A stretch of 64,000 nt of DNA from Salipiger pallidus (GCF_014643635.1 NZ_BMJV01000005.1:124274-188273); one strand, 5' to 3'; counted from the first letter of the stretch, positions 1 through 8,690 are shown. Notes: generated by a model from the letters alone, not told the origin. A program made the numbers and translations.

Positions 1-817
1 GGTAGTAAAGCTCGGCTGACACGCGCCCGGCCTCCACTGCCTGCCCAAGATCCTCGACCGTACCCGCGATCAGCCGTGCGCCGCCCTCTTCGAGAAAGTC
101 CAGAAGGGCCAGCTGGGTGTCCATGGGCAGCTGCCCAATCTCGTCGAGGAACAGCGTGCCCCCGGCGCAGGCAGTCCAGAGCTCGGACAGCACATCACGC
201 CCCAGCCCTGCAGACGAGCGTTTCTCGAACGGTGCCTTGGCGGCGCTCGAGGACAGGTGGATGACCTCCGCCACCTTCGAGATACCGGTCCCCCGAGCCC
301 CGCGCACCAGCACGTCGGTGCCCGCCCGCGCCGCCGCACGCACCTGCGCCCGCAGGGTTTCCGACTGGGGCGAGATGCCGAAGATCATCCGCGCCGCCGG
401 ATCGCCGGTTTCCAGCTGCGCCTTCAGGCGGCGGTTCTCCAGCACCAGCCCCCGGTCGCGCAGCGCCCGCTCGATCACCGTGATGAGATCCTGCGGTGCG
501 CAGGGTTTTTCGAGGAAATCGAAGGCGCCCGCGGACATGGCGCGCACAGCCATGGGGATGTCGCCTTCGCCGGTAAGCAGGATCACCGGCAGGTCGGCGT
601 CCTGATCATGGGCATAATCCAGCAGATGGAACCCGTCGCGCCCCGGCATGCGGATGTCGGACACGATCACCCCCTCAAAGCTGGGGCGGATGCGGTCCTT
701 GGCCTCGACGAAGCTGCCAGCGGTCACTGCGTCGAAATCGGCCAGCTCCAGCGTCTGGCCAAGCGCCTCGCGCACCGCTGCATCGTCATCCACCAGAAGC
801 ACCTTGCGCACGCTCAT
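1..817 (-). CDS. dctD: DctD-like response regulator, degenerate AAA+ (partial, runs off window)
   Basis: The first 272 residues of an NtrC-type regulator are visible; the gene continues past the left edge. The receiver domain (about 1-120) has the acidic pair D10/D11, phospho-acceptor D54 in VSDIRMPG and K104 in LEKP. The AAA+ domain follows, with TLFLDEI as Walker B (about 221-227) and the family's AELYY segment at the end. Two hallmarks are missing. The Walker A segment reads GARGTGIS (173-180), with no Lys before the Ser. The GAFTGA sigma-54-contact loop, expected between PFEK and GGTLFLDEI, is deleted. The start ATG overlaps the dctB stop (ATGA), so the two are co-translated. By family it should answer DctB and control C4-dicarboxylate uptake, but the lost motifs make classical sigma-54 activation unlikely. 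Confidence 0.85.
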   Translation of the reverse strand, partial: MSVRKVLLVDDDAAVREALGQTLELADFDAVTAGSFVEAKDRIRPSFEGVIVSDIRMPGRDGFHLLDYAHDQDADLPVILLTGEGDIPMAVRAMSAGAFDFLEKPCAPQDLITVIERALRDRGLVLENRRLKAQLETGDPAARMIFGISPQSETLRAQVRAAARAGTDVLVRGARGTGISKVAEVIHLSSSAAKAPFEKRSSAGLGRDVLSELWTACAGGTLFLDEIGQLPMDTQLALLDFLEEGGARLIAGTVEDLGQAVEAGRVSAELYY

Positions 818-2589
818 GCTGTCTCTCCCATCTTGCCCGCCTGCAGCAGTTCGACGGTGAATACCGCGCCACCGCCGTCCGCGTTCTCGCCCCTGAGGCG
901 GCCACCGAAACCTTCGACGATGCCATAGGAGATCGACAGCCCGAGGCCCATCCCTTCTTCGCCCCCCACCTCCTTGGTGGAATAGAACGGATCGAAGATG
1001 CGCGACGGATCAGAGATCCCCGGCCCGGTGTCGCGTACGGTCAGGCGCACGAGCCCGTCCGCATCGTCATGGGCCACGCGGATCACGATGCGCCGCTCCG
1101 CATCCTGATGGTCCGAGTTGGTCTTCATGGCGTCCATGGCATTGGCGATGAGGTTGACCACCACCTGCGCCAACCGCACCTCGCCCGCCATCACCACCGT
1201 GGCGCGGTCCGGGCGCTGCCAATCGATCTCGACCCCTGATGTGGCGATGCGCTGGCCCAGCACCTCGAGCGCGCTTTCCACCACCGCCGCAAGACCGACC
1301 CTTCGGGCCGGCTCGGGCTCGGCGCGGGCGAAGGCGCGCAGGTTCTTGATGATGCGGCCCATACGGCTGGCCATGTCGGAAATCCGCCCGAGGTTTTCAG
1401 CCGCCCGGTCCTGCCGTCCCCGTTCGAGGAAGGCCGCGCCGTTCTCGGCAAAGCTGCGGATCGCCATCAGCGGCTGGTTGAGCTCGTGGCTGATGCCCGC
1501 GCTCATCTTGCCAAGGGCGCTGAGCTTGGAGGCCTGCACCAGTTCCGCCTGCGCGCGGGTGAGCGCGGCTTCGGCCTCCTGCCGCTCGGCGATCTCGCGG
1601 CGCAGGGCGACGTTGCTCTGCTCCAGCGCGCGGGTGCGGGCAGACACCCGCTCTTCGAGTTCGGCATTGGCCAGCCAGAGGGTGCGGCGGCGCTCGAAGG
1701 CCAGCCACAGCACTGTGCCGAAGAACAGCAGCAGCGCGCCGACGACGGCGGCCTGCAGCCCGGCCAGCCGCTCGGCGGGGGTGATGTCCACAAGCAGAAC
1801 GCCGGTCATGCCGATCACCGGCAGCTCCAGCTGCAGCCGCAGGGCGCGGGTGGGAATGTAAGGTGAAAACCGCTGAACCCAGACCGTGTGACCGCCGGGA
1901 TGACGCAAGCTCAGCTCCTTGAGCGCACCATCGGGCGACATCACCTGCGTGCCCACTCGCCGCCAGTGCAGCAGCTCGGAGCGGTTGGTGGCAAAGATCT
2001 CGCCGCTGCTGTCGGTGAAGAACACCGCCGGAAGTGAGCCGCGCCAGACCTGTTCCAGCCGTGCCATGTCCACCGCCACCACCAGGGCGCCGCGCACCCC
2101 GCCACCCGGCCCGAAGGAGGGCGCGGCGAAGTAGAACGCCCTCTCGATATCGCCCGGCCCGGCGCCGTGCGATATGCCCAGAGCCCCGTCGAGCGCCCGG
2201 CTGAAGGGCGCGCCCTCGATCACGGCACGGGGCAAGCCAGGCCCCGATTGCGCAAGGATGCGGCCTTCGGCGTCGAGATAGGCCGCCAGCACCGCTCCCG
2301 ACCGGTCGGCAGCGCGCAGCAGCATCGCCTCGGCTCCCGCCGGGTCCGCCCCCCAGTGCAGCGACGCCAGTGCCGGGTGGTCGGCGGTCAGCACGGCGAA
2401 TTCGCGGAACCGCTGCAACTGGGTGACAAGCCGGTCCGAGGCAAGTTCCAGATCGCTCAGCCCGCGGGCCGCCACGGGCTCCAGCCCCTGGATGTAGGCA
2501 CTGCGCCACAGCCCCCCCGTGGTGATCGCGATGGCGATCAGACCCATGGCCAGAACGAGGGCGCGGCGTTTGCGGTATGGGTGCGTCAT
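814..2589 (-). CDS. dctB: C4-dicarboxylate sensor histidine kinase DctB-like
   Basis: A 591-residue inner-membrane sensor kinase. The first membrane segment is at about 10-28, followed by a periplasmic double-Cache-like sensor region (about 30-270) and a second membrane segment at about 279-298. A short coiled coil (about 305-355) leads into the kinase core. The H-box is AGISHELNQPL with phosphorylated H368, the N-box is NLIANAMDAM (about 480) and the G-box is DTGPGIS followed by FDPFYSTK. Length and layout match DctB, which senses periplasmic C4-dicarboxylates and phosphorylates DctD. It is translationally coupled to the downstream regulator. No dctPQM transporter lies in the visible part, so the ligand assignment rests on homology only. 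Confidence 0.88.
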   Translation of the reverse strand: MTHPYRKRRALVLAMGLIAIAITTGGLWRSAYIQGLEPVAARGLSDLELASDRLVTQLQRFREFAVLTADHPALASLHWGADPAGAEAMLLRAADRSGAVLAAYLDAEGRILAQSGPGLPRAVIEGAPFSRALDGALGISHGAGPGDIERAFYFAAPSFGPGGGVRGALVVAVDMARLEQVWRGSLPAVFFTDSSGEIFATNRSELLHWRRVGTQVMSPDGALKELSLRHPGGHTVWVQRFSPYIPTRALRLQLELPVIGMTGVLLVDITPAERLAGLQAAVVGALLLFFGTVLWLAFERRRTLWLANAELEERVSARTRALEQSNVALRREIAERQEAEAALTRAQAELVQASKLSALGKMSAGISHELNQPLMAIRSFAENGAAFLERGRQDRAAENLGRISDMASRMGRIIKNLRAFARAEPEPARRVGLAAVVESALEVLGQRIATSGVEIDWQRPDRATVVMAGEVRLAQVVVNLIANAMDAMKTNSDHQDAERRIVIRVAHDDADGLVRLTVRDTGPGISDPSRIFDPFYSTKEVGGEEGMGLGLSISYGIVEGFGGRLRGENADGGGAVFTVELLQAGKMGETA

Positions 2590-2650
2590 GAGCGCTTCAT
2601 AGCAACCCCGGCCTTGCGCGGGAAGCGGCGGCGGTGCAAGGCATCACCCC

Positions 2651-3823
2651 ATGCGCAGCTTTTCCCAATCCCCCACCGATCCCGCCTTCGTTCAAGACCC
2701 CTACCCGTTCTACGACCGGATGCGCGCCTCCGGCGATCTGGCGTACTGGGAGGATTACAGCCTTGTCTGCGCCACCTCGCACCGGACGGTCCATGCGCTG
2801 CTGCGCGACCGGCGCTTTGGTCGAGAGATCCCGGCGGAGCTGGCGCAGCCGGTGCCGGATCACCTCGCTCCTTTCTACCGGATTGAGGACCATTCGATGC
2901 TGGAGCTGGAGGCGCCGCGCCACACCCGCCTGCGCGGCCTTGTTCTGCGCGCCTTTACCAGCCGCCGCATCGCGGGTCTCGGACCCGAGATCGCCGCACT
3001 GGCGCACGGGCTGATCGACGGATTCGACGGCCCCGATGTGGACCTGTTGACCGCCTTCTGCCAGCCGATCCCGGTCATCGTCATCGCCCGGCTTCTGGGC
3101 GTACCCGACGACATGGCCCCGCAGCTTCTGCGCTGGTCGAACGACATGGTGGCGATTTACCAGGCGCGGCGCACCCGTGCCATAGAGGACGCCGCAGCCA
3201 GCGCCGCCGAGGCTTTCGCCGACTTCCTTCGCGGCTACGTGGACGCCCGGCGCCGCGCCCCCCGCGATGACCTGCTGTCACAGCTCATTGCCGCAGAGGA
3301 AGAGGGCGAGCGGCTGAGCCTCGATGAGCTCATTGCCACCTGCATCCTGCTCCTCAACGCCGGGCACGAGGCAACGGTGCACACCATGGGCAACGGTATC
3401 GCGCTGCTGCTGTCCCATGACATGACGGTGACCGAGGCCACTGCCGCGCGCACGGCCGAAGAAATCATGCGCCACGATCCGCCGCTGCATATGTTCACCC
3501 GCTACGCCTATGAGGACACAGAACTTTATGGTCACCGCTTTGCGCGCGGCGACAAGGTGGCGCTGCTGCTAGGCGCTGCCGGGCGAGACCCAGAGGTGTT
3601 CACTGACCCGCATGTCTTCGCCCCCGGTCGGGAGCCCCGCCCCCATCATGCCTTTGGCGGAGGCGCGCATTTCTGCATCGGTGCGCCGCTGGCGCGGCTC
3701 GAGCTGCAGACTGCCTTGCCCATCCTCTTCGAGCGGCTGCCACGGATGCGGCTGACCGAACCGCCCCGCTTCGCAGACCTCTATCACTTCCATGGGCTGG
3801 AGAGCTTGCGGGTCACGCTCTGA
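2651..3823 (+). CDS. Cytochrome P450
   Basis: A 390-residue soluble bacterial class I P450, at the usual length. The heme-binding loop is HAFGGGAHFCIGAPLA, with C342 as thiolate ligand. The K-helix ExxR is E271-R274 (EIMR). The I-helix reads NAGHEATVH (236-244), so the residue after the acidic one is Ala where most P450s have Thr; Thr242 is one position later. It would need a ferredoxin and reductase; none is adjacent, though an FNR-type reductase lies about 5 kb away at 8691. It diverges from dctB and stands alone. The substrate cannot be told from the sequence. Confidence 0.92.
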   Translation: MRSFSQSPTDPAFVQDPYPFYDRMRASGDLAYWEDYSLVCATSHRTVHALLRDRRFGREIPAELAQPVPDHLAPFYRIEDHSMLELEAPRHTRLRGLVLRAFTSRRIAGLGPEIAALAHGLIDGFDGPDVDLLTAFCQPIPVIVIARLLGVPDDMAPQLLRWSNDMVAIYQARRTRAIEDAAASAAEAFADFLRGYVDARRRAPRDDLLSQLIAAEEEGERLSLDELIATCILLLNAGHEATVHTMGNGIALLLSHDMTVTEATAARTAEEIMRHDPPLHMFTRYAYEDTELYGHRFARGDKVALLLGAAGRDPEVFTDPHVFAPGREPRPHHAFGGGAHFCIGAPLARLELQTALPILFERLPRMRLTEPPRFADLYHFHGLESLRVTL

Positions 3824-4016
3824 CCCGACTGCTTCAGTGCGCCTGTTCTCACTCGGCACCTTTTGCCACATCGGGCCAGTCCGCTCGGCTGCGGTCAGGC
3901 CAGATACGGCCACTGGGTTCTCCCGGAAACAGCCGCCGCGACGCCCCCCATTTCGCGCCGCCCCTCTCAGTGAACCTCATTGACGCAAGGCCGCAAAACG
4001 GTGGCAGGCAGGCAGC

Positions 4017-4472
4017 TCAGACCGGCAGAGACGTGGTGTTCTTGATCTCTTCCATGGACAGAAGCGCGGTGACATTGTGCACCCGCACTTCCGAAATCAG
4101 CGCCTGATAAAAGACGTCGTAGGCCCGCGCATTCTGCACCCGCACCTTGAGTATATAGTCGATATCGCCCGCCAGCCGGTGCGCTTCCATCACCTCGGGC
4201 CGCGAGCGGACTGCATGCAGAAACCGCTTCTGCCAGTCACTGTCATGCTCGGACGTGCGCACGAGCACGAAGAAACAGGCCTCGAACCCGAGCATATCGG
4301 GATCGGCCACGACGATCTGCGGGCCGATGACACCAGCCTCGCGCATCTTTCGGATGCGGTTCCACACCGGCGTCTTGGAGGACCCCACCGCACGGGCGAT
4401 CTCGTCAAGCGAACGACCCGCGTCGGATTGCAGTTCGCGAAGGATTTTCCGGTCGATCTCGTCGATCTGCAC
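4017..4472 (-). CDS. Lrp/AsnC family transcriptional regulator
   Basis: 151 residues with the standard two-part Lrp fold. The N-terminal helix-turn-helix covers about 1-50 (IDRKILRELQSD, then GSSKTPVWNRIRKM). A C-terminal RAM effector domain (about 60-145) contains the family signature GDIDYILKV. It is divergently placed from the sulfate-assimilation operon that starts at 4626, sharing an intergenic region of about 150 bp. It is therefore a good candidate for the local regulator, perhaps answering to a sulfur-containing amino acid. That regulatory role is inferred from position only. Confidence 0.9.
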   Translation of the reverse strand: MQIDEIDRKILRELQSDAGRSLDEIARAVGSSKTPVWNRIRKMREAGVIGPQIVVADPDMLGFEACFFVLVRTSEHDSDWQKRFLHAVRSRPEVMEAHRLAGDIDYILKVRVQNARAYDVFYQALISEVRVHNVTALLSMEEIKNTTSLPV

Positions 4473-4625
4473 GGGTTTCCCCTTTGCTGTGAGTTATTGG
4501 ACAAATTTCCCATACCAGCGCCCATACTCAGGAGCAATTCCTTATACACCGCCCCCTCCTAGGCAATATGCAGGACAATGTTCTATATAACACCTCAGTT
4601 TACGACCAAAGCGGAGCCAACGCCT

Positions 4626-5393
4626 ATGGCACAGCAGACCCAGACCGCAGGCCACGTGGCCTTCGTCGGCGCCGGACCCGGCGATCCCGAGCTGCTGACC
4701 CTGCGCGCCGCCCGCCTTCTGGCCGAGGCCGACGTGATCCTGCACGATCAGCTTGTCCCTGCCGAGATCCTCGCCCTTGCCGGACCGCAGGCACGGCTTG
4801 TGCCCGTGGGCAAGCACGGCTTTGGTCCCTCGATGAAGCAAGACGATATCAACGCGCTGCTGATCACCGAGGCTGGCCGCCACGACCGAGTGGTGCGGCT
4901 CAAGGCCGGTGATCCGGGTGTGTTCGGCCGCCTCGACGAGGAAACCTCGGCGCTGGACGCTGCTGGCATCGCCTATGACGTGACGCCGGGCCTTACCGCC
5001 GCCACCGCCGCCGCTGCTTCGCTTGGACTGTCGCTCACCCGCCGGGGCCGCAACAGCGAGCTGCGGCTGCTGACCGGCCATGACGTGAAAGGCTTTGCGG
5101 AACAGGACTGGCGCGCGCTGGCCGCCCCCGGCGCCGTCGCGGGCATCTACATGGGCAAGCGCGCCGCGCGTTTCCTGCAGGGGCGCCTGATGATGCACGG
5201 CGCCGCCCCCGACACCCCGGTCACCGTGGTCGAGAACGCCTCGCGCCCCACCGAACGCCGCCTTGCCAGCACGCTGGCCACCCTTGCCGCAGATATGGAG
5301 GCCGCTACCTTCGACGGCCCCGCCGTCATGCTGCTGGGCCTTGCGCCCTCTGTTGCCGTGCCTGATATCCGCTCCAGACAGGAGGTTTCCTGA
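4626..5393 (+). CDS. cobA: Uroporphyrinogen-III C-methyltransferase (SUMT)
   Basis: Methylates uroporphyrinogen III twice with SAM to precorrin-2, the siroheme precursor required by the sulfite reductase downstream. From ATG 4626 the protein has 255 residues, with the SUMT signature VGAGPGDPELLTLRA near the N-terminus, RLKAGDPGVFGR in the middle and MGKRAARF later. Only the methyltransferase domain is present. The dehydrogenase/ferrochelatase half of full CysG is absent and must be encoded elsewhere. An in-frame ATG at 4578 would add 16 unconserved residues; 4626 is preferred because the homologous sequence begins there. It is the first gene of the cys operon and its stop overlaps the next start (TGATG). 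Confidence 0.9.
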   Translation: MAQQTQTAGHVAFVGAGPGDPELLTLRAARLLAEADVILHDQLVPAEILALAGPQARLVPVGKHGFGPSMKQDDINALLITEAGRHDRVVRLKAGDPGVFGRLDEETSALDAAGIAYDVTPGLTAATAAAASLGLSLTRRGRNSELRLLTGHDVKGFAEQDWRALAAPGAVAGIYMGKRAARFLQGRLMMHGAAPDTPVTVVENASRPTERRLASTLATLAADMEAATFDGPAVMLLGLAPSVAVPDIRSRQEVS

Positions 5394-5692
5394 TGCCCAA
5401 AGCCTTTACCCCCAAAGTCGTCACCGCGAACGCCCTGCTCGAGGGTGACGTGATCTACCTTGGTGCCGATGATACATGGGTCCGTGACCTGGCCGATGCC
5501 GAGATCATCACTGACGAGGCCATCGCACAGATGCGCCTTCTTGATGCGCAATCGCGTGCATCCGAGGCCGTGGGCGTGTACCTCGCCGACATGGCCCCCA
5601 CGGACAGCGGCCCCGAACCCACCCATTTCCGCGAGGCTTTCCGCGCGACAGGCCCGTCGAACTACAGCCACGGCAAACAAGAGCGCGCCTGA
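5393..5692 (+). CDS. DUF2849 protein of the sulfate-assimilation operon
   Basis: 99 residues, no membrane segment or signal peptide. The start shares one base with the cobA stop. The sequence (MPKAFTPKVVTANALLEGDV, then an acidic middle and a basic tail) matches the small DUF2849 family. In Alphaproteobacteria this family sits between the siroheme methyltransferase and the sulfite/nitrite reductase gene. Its function is not known. The constant context suggests a role in sulfite reductase assembly or electron supply, but this is inference. A double hairpin follows before cysI. Confidence 0.8.
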   Translation: MPKAFTPKVVTANALLEGDVIYLGADDTWVRDLADAEIITDEAIAQMRLLDAQSRASEAVGVYLADMAPTDSGPEPTHFREAFRATGPSNYSHGKQERA

Positions 5693-5702
5693 CCCCTCGG
5701 GC

Positions 5703-5748
5703 GCAAATCTTTGAGAAAGATTTGCAAATTCCTGCCACAGGAATTTGC
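5703..5748. repeat. Two abutting perfect hairpins between DUF2849 and cysI
   Basis: The first stem is GCAAATCTTT (5703-5712), loop GAG, AAAGATTTGC (5716-5725). The second is GCAAATTCCTG (5724-5734), loop CCA, CAGGAATTTGC (5738-5748). Both stems are perfect and share two bases. They are AT-rich in a GC-rich operon, with no T-tract after them. The core AAATTCCT...AGGAATTT recurs at 21851-21878. The structure lies 12 bases before the cysI start, inside the operon, so it could act on mRNA stability or cysI translation. Confidence 0.85.
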
Positions 5749-5760
5749 GGGAGAGACCAG

Positions 5761-7434
5761 ATGTACAGCTACACCGATTTCGACGCCGCATTCGTGGCCG
5801 AACGGAACCGCCAGTTCCGCGCACAGGTCGAACGCCGCATTGCCGGCAACCTGACCGAGGACGAGTTCAAGCCGCTGCGGCTGATGAACGGTCTCTACCT
5901 GCAGCTTCACGCCTACATGCTGCGCGTGGCGATCCCTTACGGCACGCTGAACGGTGCCCAGATGGATACGCTCGCCCTGCTGGCGGAAAAGTGGGACAAG
6001 GGCTACGGCCACTTCACCACCCGGCAGAACATCCAGTACAACTGGCCGGAATTGCGCGACATTCCCGATATGCTCGACGCGCTGGCCGAGGTGCAGATGC
6101 ACGCCATCCAGACCTCTGGCAACACCATCCGCAACGTGACTGCGGACCATTTCGCCGGTGCCACTGCCGACGAGGTCGCGGACCCGCGCCCCGTGGCCGA
6201 GCTGCTGCGCCAGTGGTCCACCGACCACCCGGAATTCCAGTTCCTGCCGCGCAAGTTCAAGATCGCCGTCACCGGCGCCGAGCAGGACCGCGCGGTCATC
6301 AAGGCGCATGACATCGGCATCCAGGTCGTCGAGAAGGACGGCAAGATCGGCTATCGCGTGCTCGTAGGTGGCGGCCTTGGCCGGACTCCGATGATCGGCA
6401 AGGAAATCGCGTCCTTCGTTCCGCAGCAAGAGCTGCTTCCTTACGTCGAGGCCGTGGTCTCGGTCTGGAACCTGCTGGGCCGCCGCGACAACAAGTACAA
6501 GGCGCGCATCAAGATCACCGTGCACGAGCACGGCATCGAGGACATCCGCGCCCGCGTCGACGCCCGTTTCGAGGAAACCCGAAAGGCCTTCGACGGCACC
6601 GATCTGGCGATCTTCGATGAGATCAAGGCGCAGTTCGCCGCGCCTGCCTTCCGCAACGCGCCGGAAGATGACTTTACCGCCGCCTATGATGCCGACCCGG
6701 TGTTCCGCGCCTGGGCCGACAGCAACCTTTCGGCCCACAAGGCACCGGGCTACGCCATCGCGCAGATCTCTCTCAAAGCGCACGGTGCCACCCCTGGCGA
6801 TGCCACCGCCGAGCAGATGCGCGTGATGGCACAGCTGGCCCGCGACTTTGGCCATGACGAGCTGCGCATCACCCACGAGCAGAACGTGGTGCTCCCGCAT
6901 GTTCACAAGTCCGACCTGCCGCAGGTCCACAAGATCCTGAAGGCGCATGGCCTTGCCACCGCCAACATCGGCAAGATTTCGGACATCATCGCCTGCCCGG
7001 GCATGGACTACTGCGCGCTAGCAACCGCCCGTTCGATCCCGATCGCGCAGGAAATCGCGACCCGCTTCGATGAGCTGAAGATCGAGAACGACATCGGCGA
7101 GCTCAAGATCAAGATCTCGGGCTGCATCAACGCCTGCGGCCACCACCACGTGGGCCACATCGGCATCCTCGGGCTCGATCGTGCGGGCGTGGAGAACTAC
7201 CAGATCACCCTTGGCGGCGATGCCACCGAAACCGCCGCCATCGGCGAGCGCACCGGACCGGGCTTCCCAGCCGAAGGGGTGGTCCCGGCCATCGAACGCA
7301 TCGTGGAAACCTACATGAAGGAGCGCACCTCCCCCGAGGAAACCTTCCTCCAGACCTTCCGCCGCACCGGCATGGCGCCGTTCAAGACCGCGCTCTACGG
7401 TGAGGAGGCAGGCAAGAAGGCCCGCGCAGCGTGA
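5761..7434 (+). CDS. cysI: Nitrite/sulfite reductase, siroheme-[4Fe-4S] hemoprotein
   Basis: 557 residues. Reduces sulfite to sulfide with six electrons. It has the ferredoxin-like halves of the family, and the cofactor cysteines are CPGMDYC (CX5C) and SGCINACGHH (CX3C) in the last third, binding the coupled [4Fe-4S]-siroheme centre. ATG 5761 is preferred over an in-frame ATG at 5722 because it follows a GGGAGAG ribosome site and matches the family start; the earlier one lies inside the double hairpin. The neighbours (siroheme synthesis, APS reductase, DUF934) point to assimilatory sulfite rather than nitrite reduction. Its stop overlaps the cysH start. Confidence 0.92.
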   Translation: MYSYTDFDAAFVAERNRQFRAQVERRIAGNLTEDEFKPLRLMNGLYLQLHAYMLRVAIPYGTLNGAQMDTLALLAEKWDKGYGHFTTRQNIQYNWPELRDIPDMLDALAEVQMHAIQTSGNTIRNVTADHFAGATADEVADPRPVAELLRQWSTDHPEFQFLPRKFKIAVTGAEQDRAVIKAHDIGIQVVEKDGKIGYRVLVGGGLGRTPMIGKEIASFVPQQELLPYVEAVVSVWNLLGRRDNKYKARIKITVHEHGIEDIRARVDARFEETRKAFDGTDLAIFDEIKAQFAAPAFRNAPEDDFTAAYDADPVFRAWADSNLSAHKAPGYAIAQISLKAHGATPGDATAEQMRVMAQLARDFGHDELRITHEQNVVLPHVHKSDLPQVHKILKAHGLATANIGKISDIIACPGMDYCALATARSIPIAQEIATRFDELKIENDIGELKIKISGCINACGHHHVGHIGILGLDRAGVENYQITLGGDATETAAIGERTGPGFPAEGVVPAIERIVETYMKERTSPEETFLQTFRRTGMAPFKTALYGEEAGKKARAA

Positions 7435-8228
7435 CCCTGATGAGCCAGCTTTCGCCAGACACATCAGCAGCGGTCAGCCCAGCCCCGGATCCCGCGCAGA
7501 TCGAAGATCTGCGCGCCCGTGTAGCGGCGCTCAACTCCCGCTATCGTCATCACGGCGCGACCTCGGTGCTGACCGGAGCGCTGAATGACGCGGAATCCGG
7601 CAACATCGCCATGGTGTCGTCCTTCGGGGCGGAATCCGTGGCGCTGCTGCACCTCGTGGCGATGATCGACCGCACCACCCCGGTGCTGTTCATCGACACC
7701 CGCCTGCTGTTCGCGGAAACGCTGGCTTACCAGCAGGAGGTGGCCGAACGGCTGCACCTGCGGGACGTGCGGGTGCTTCGCACCGACGAGGTGACGCTGG
7801 CGCAGCAAGATCCCATGGGCGCCCTGCGCCTAACCGACAAGAACGCCTGCTGCGCCCTGCGCAAGACGGTCCCGCTCGAGAACGCTCTTCAGGGGTTTGA
7901 CGGATGGATCACTGGGCGCAAACGCTTTCAGGCATCGACCCGGGCCACCCTCGAATTCTTCGAACTCGAAGAGGAAACCGGCCGCATCAAGGTCAATCCC
8001 CTGGCCCACTGGTCGCCGGAGGACGTGCGCAATTACATGGACGAGAACCGCCTGCCCCGGCACCCGCTGGTGGCGCAGGGCTACCCGTCCATCGGCTGCA
8101 TGCCCTGCACCTCCAAGGTCGCCCCGGGCGAAGACCCCCGCGCCGGACGTTGGCGCGGCGAAGAAAAAACCGAATGCGGCATCCATTTCGGCAATGGTGG
8201 CCCCGCAAGAACAGGATCCGACACATGA
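7431..8228 (+). CDS. cysH: Assimilatory APS reductase (CysH family, Fe-S type)
   Basis: 265 residues from GTG 7431; an ATG at 7440 is an equally possible start. Reduces adenylyl sulfate to sulfite using thioredoxin. The four cluster cysteines C140-C141 (NACCALRK) and C223/C226 (GCMPC) are all present, which marks a [4Fe-4S] enzyme that prefers APS over PAPS. The nucleophile is C249 in ECGIH. The PP-loop is near SSFGAESV. The gene overlaps cysI upstream and DUF934 downstream by four bases each, a tightly coupled operon. No ATP sulfurylase gene is in the window. Confidence 0.93.
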   Translation: MTLMSQLSPDTSAAVSPAPDPAQIEDLRARVAALNSRYRHHGATSVLTGALNDAESGNIAMVSSFGAESVALLHLVAMIDRTTPVLFIDTRLLFAETLAYQQEVAERLHLRDVRVLRTDEVTLAQQDPMGALRLTDKNACCALRKTVPLENALQGFDGWITGRKRFQASTRATLEFFELEEETGRIKVNPLAHWSPEDVRNYMDENRLPRHPLVAQGYPSIGCMPCTSKVAPGEDPRAGRWRGEEKTECGIHFGNGGPARTGSDT

Positions 8229-8608
8229 CCGTCATCGTCACCGACACGGGCTTCGGCCTCGACGACTGGACCGCCGGCTTCGGCAATGGCACCGCGCTTG
8301 ATCTTCCCTCGGACACCGATCCCGAGGCGCTCAGCTTTGATGATGCCGTGCAGATGATCCGCGTGGACTTTCCGTCCTTCGCGGACGGGCGCGGCTTTAC
8401 CCTCGCCCGCCTGCTGCGTCTGCGCGGCTATCAGGGCCGGCTGCGCGCGAAGGGACACGTGATCTCAGACCAGTACGCCATGGCCCGCCGGTCGGGCTTT
8501 GACGAGGTCGAGATCAGCGACGAGCTGGCCGCCCGCCAGCCCGAAGCCGAATGGCAGTTCCGCGCAAATTGGCAGCAACACGACTACCAGTCGCGCCTGC
8601 GCGGTTAA
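8225..8608 (+). CDS. DUF934 family protein, sulfate assimilation operon
   Basis: 127 residues starting at the ATG that overlaps the cysH stop (ATGA). It shows the DUF934 pattern, with VDFPSFADGRGFTLARLLR in the middle and DEVEISDE near the C-terminus. The family is almost always encoded beside sulfite reductase and CysH in proteobacteria and is thought to help sulfite reduction, but no reaction is assigned. A longer in-frame reading starting inside cysH is an artefact. It is the last gene of the tightly overlapping block; fpr follows after about 80 bases. Confidence 0.88.
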   Translation: MTVIVTDTGFGLDDWTAGFGNGTALDLPSDTDPEALSFDDAVQMIRVDFPSFADGRGFTLARLLRLRGYQGRLRAKGHVISDQYAMARRSGFDEVEISDELAARQPEAEWQFRANWQQHDYQSRLRG

Positions 8609-8648
8609 GCTGACTTCCCATATACCGACACACGTTCTACAAAGGGAG

Positions 8649-8680
8649 TCGCGCATCGTTTGCACACGAACGATACGCGA
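8649..8680. promoter_or_regulatory. Inverted repeat just upstream of fpr
   Basis: Arms TCGCGCATCGTT (8649-8660) and AACGATACGCGA (8669-8680) are inverted with one mismatch around an 8-base spacer. It ends 10 bases before the fpr ATG. It could be an operator that gives fpr its own control, or a hairpin in the fpr leader. No regulator is assigned. Confidence 0.5.
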
Positions 8681-8690
8681 TGCTGAAACC

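Noticed and set aside
5662-6948. A 428-codon open frame on the minus strand opposite cysI
   Set aside because: Antisense to a reductase with intact cofactor motifs; product has no recognisable domain and crosses the double hairpin.
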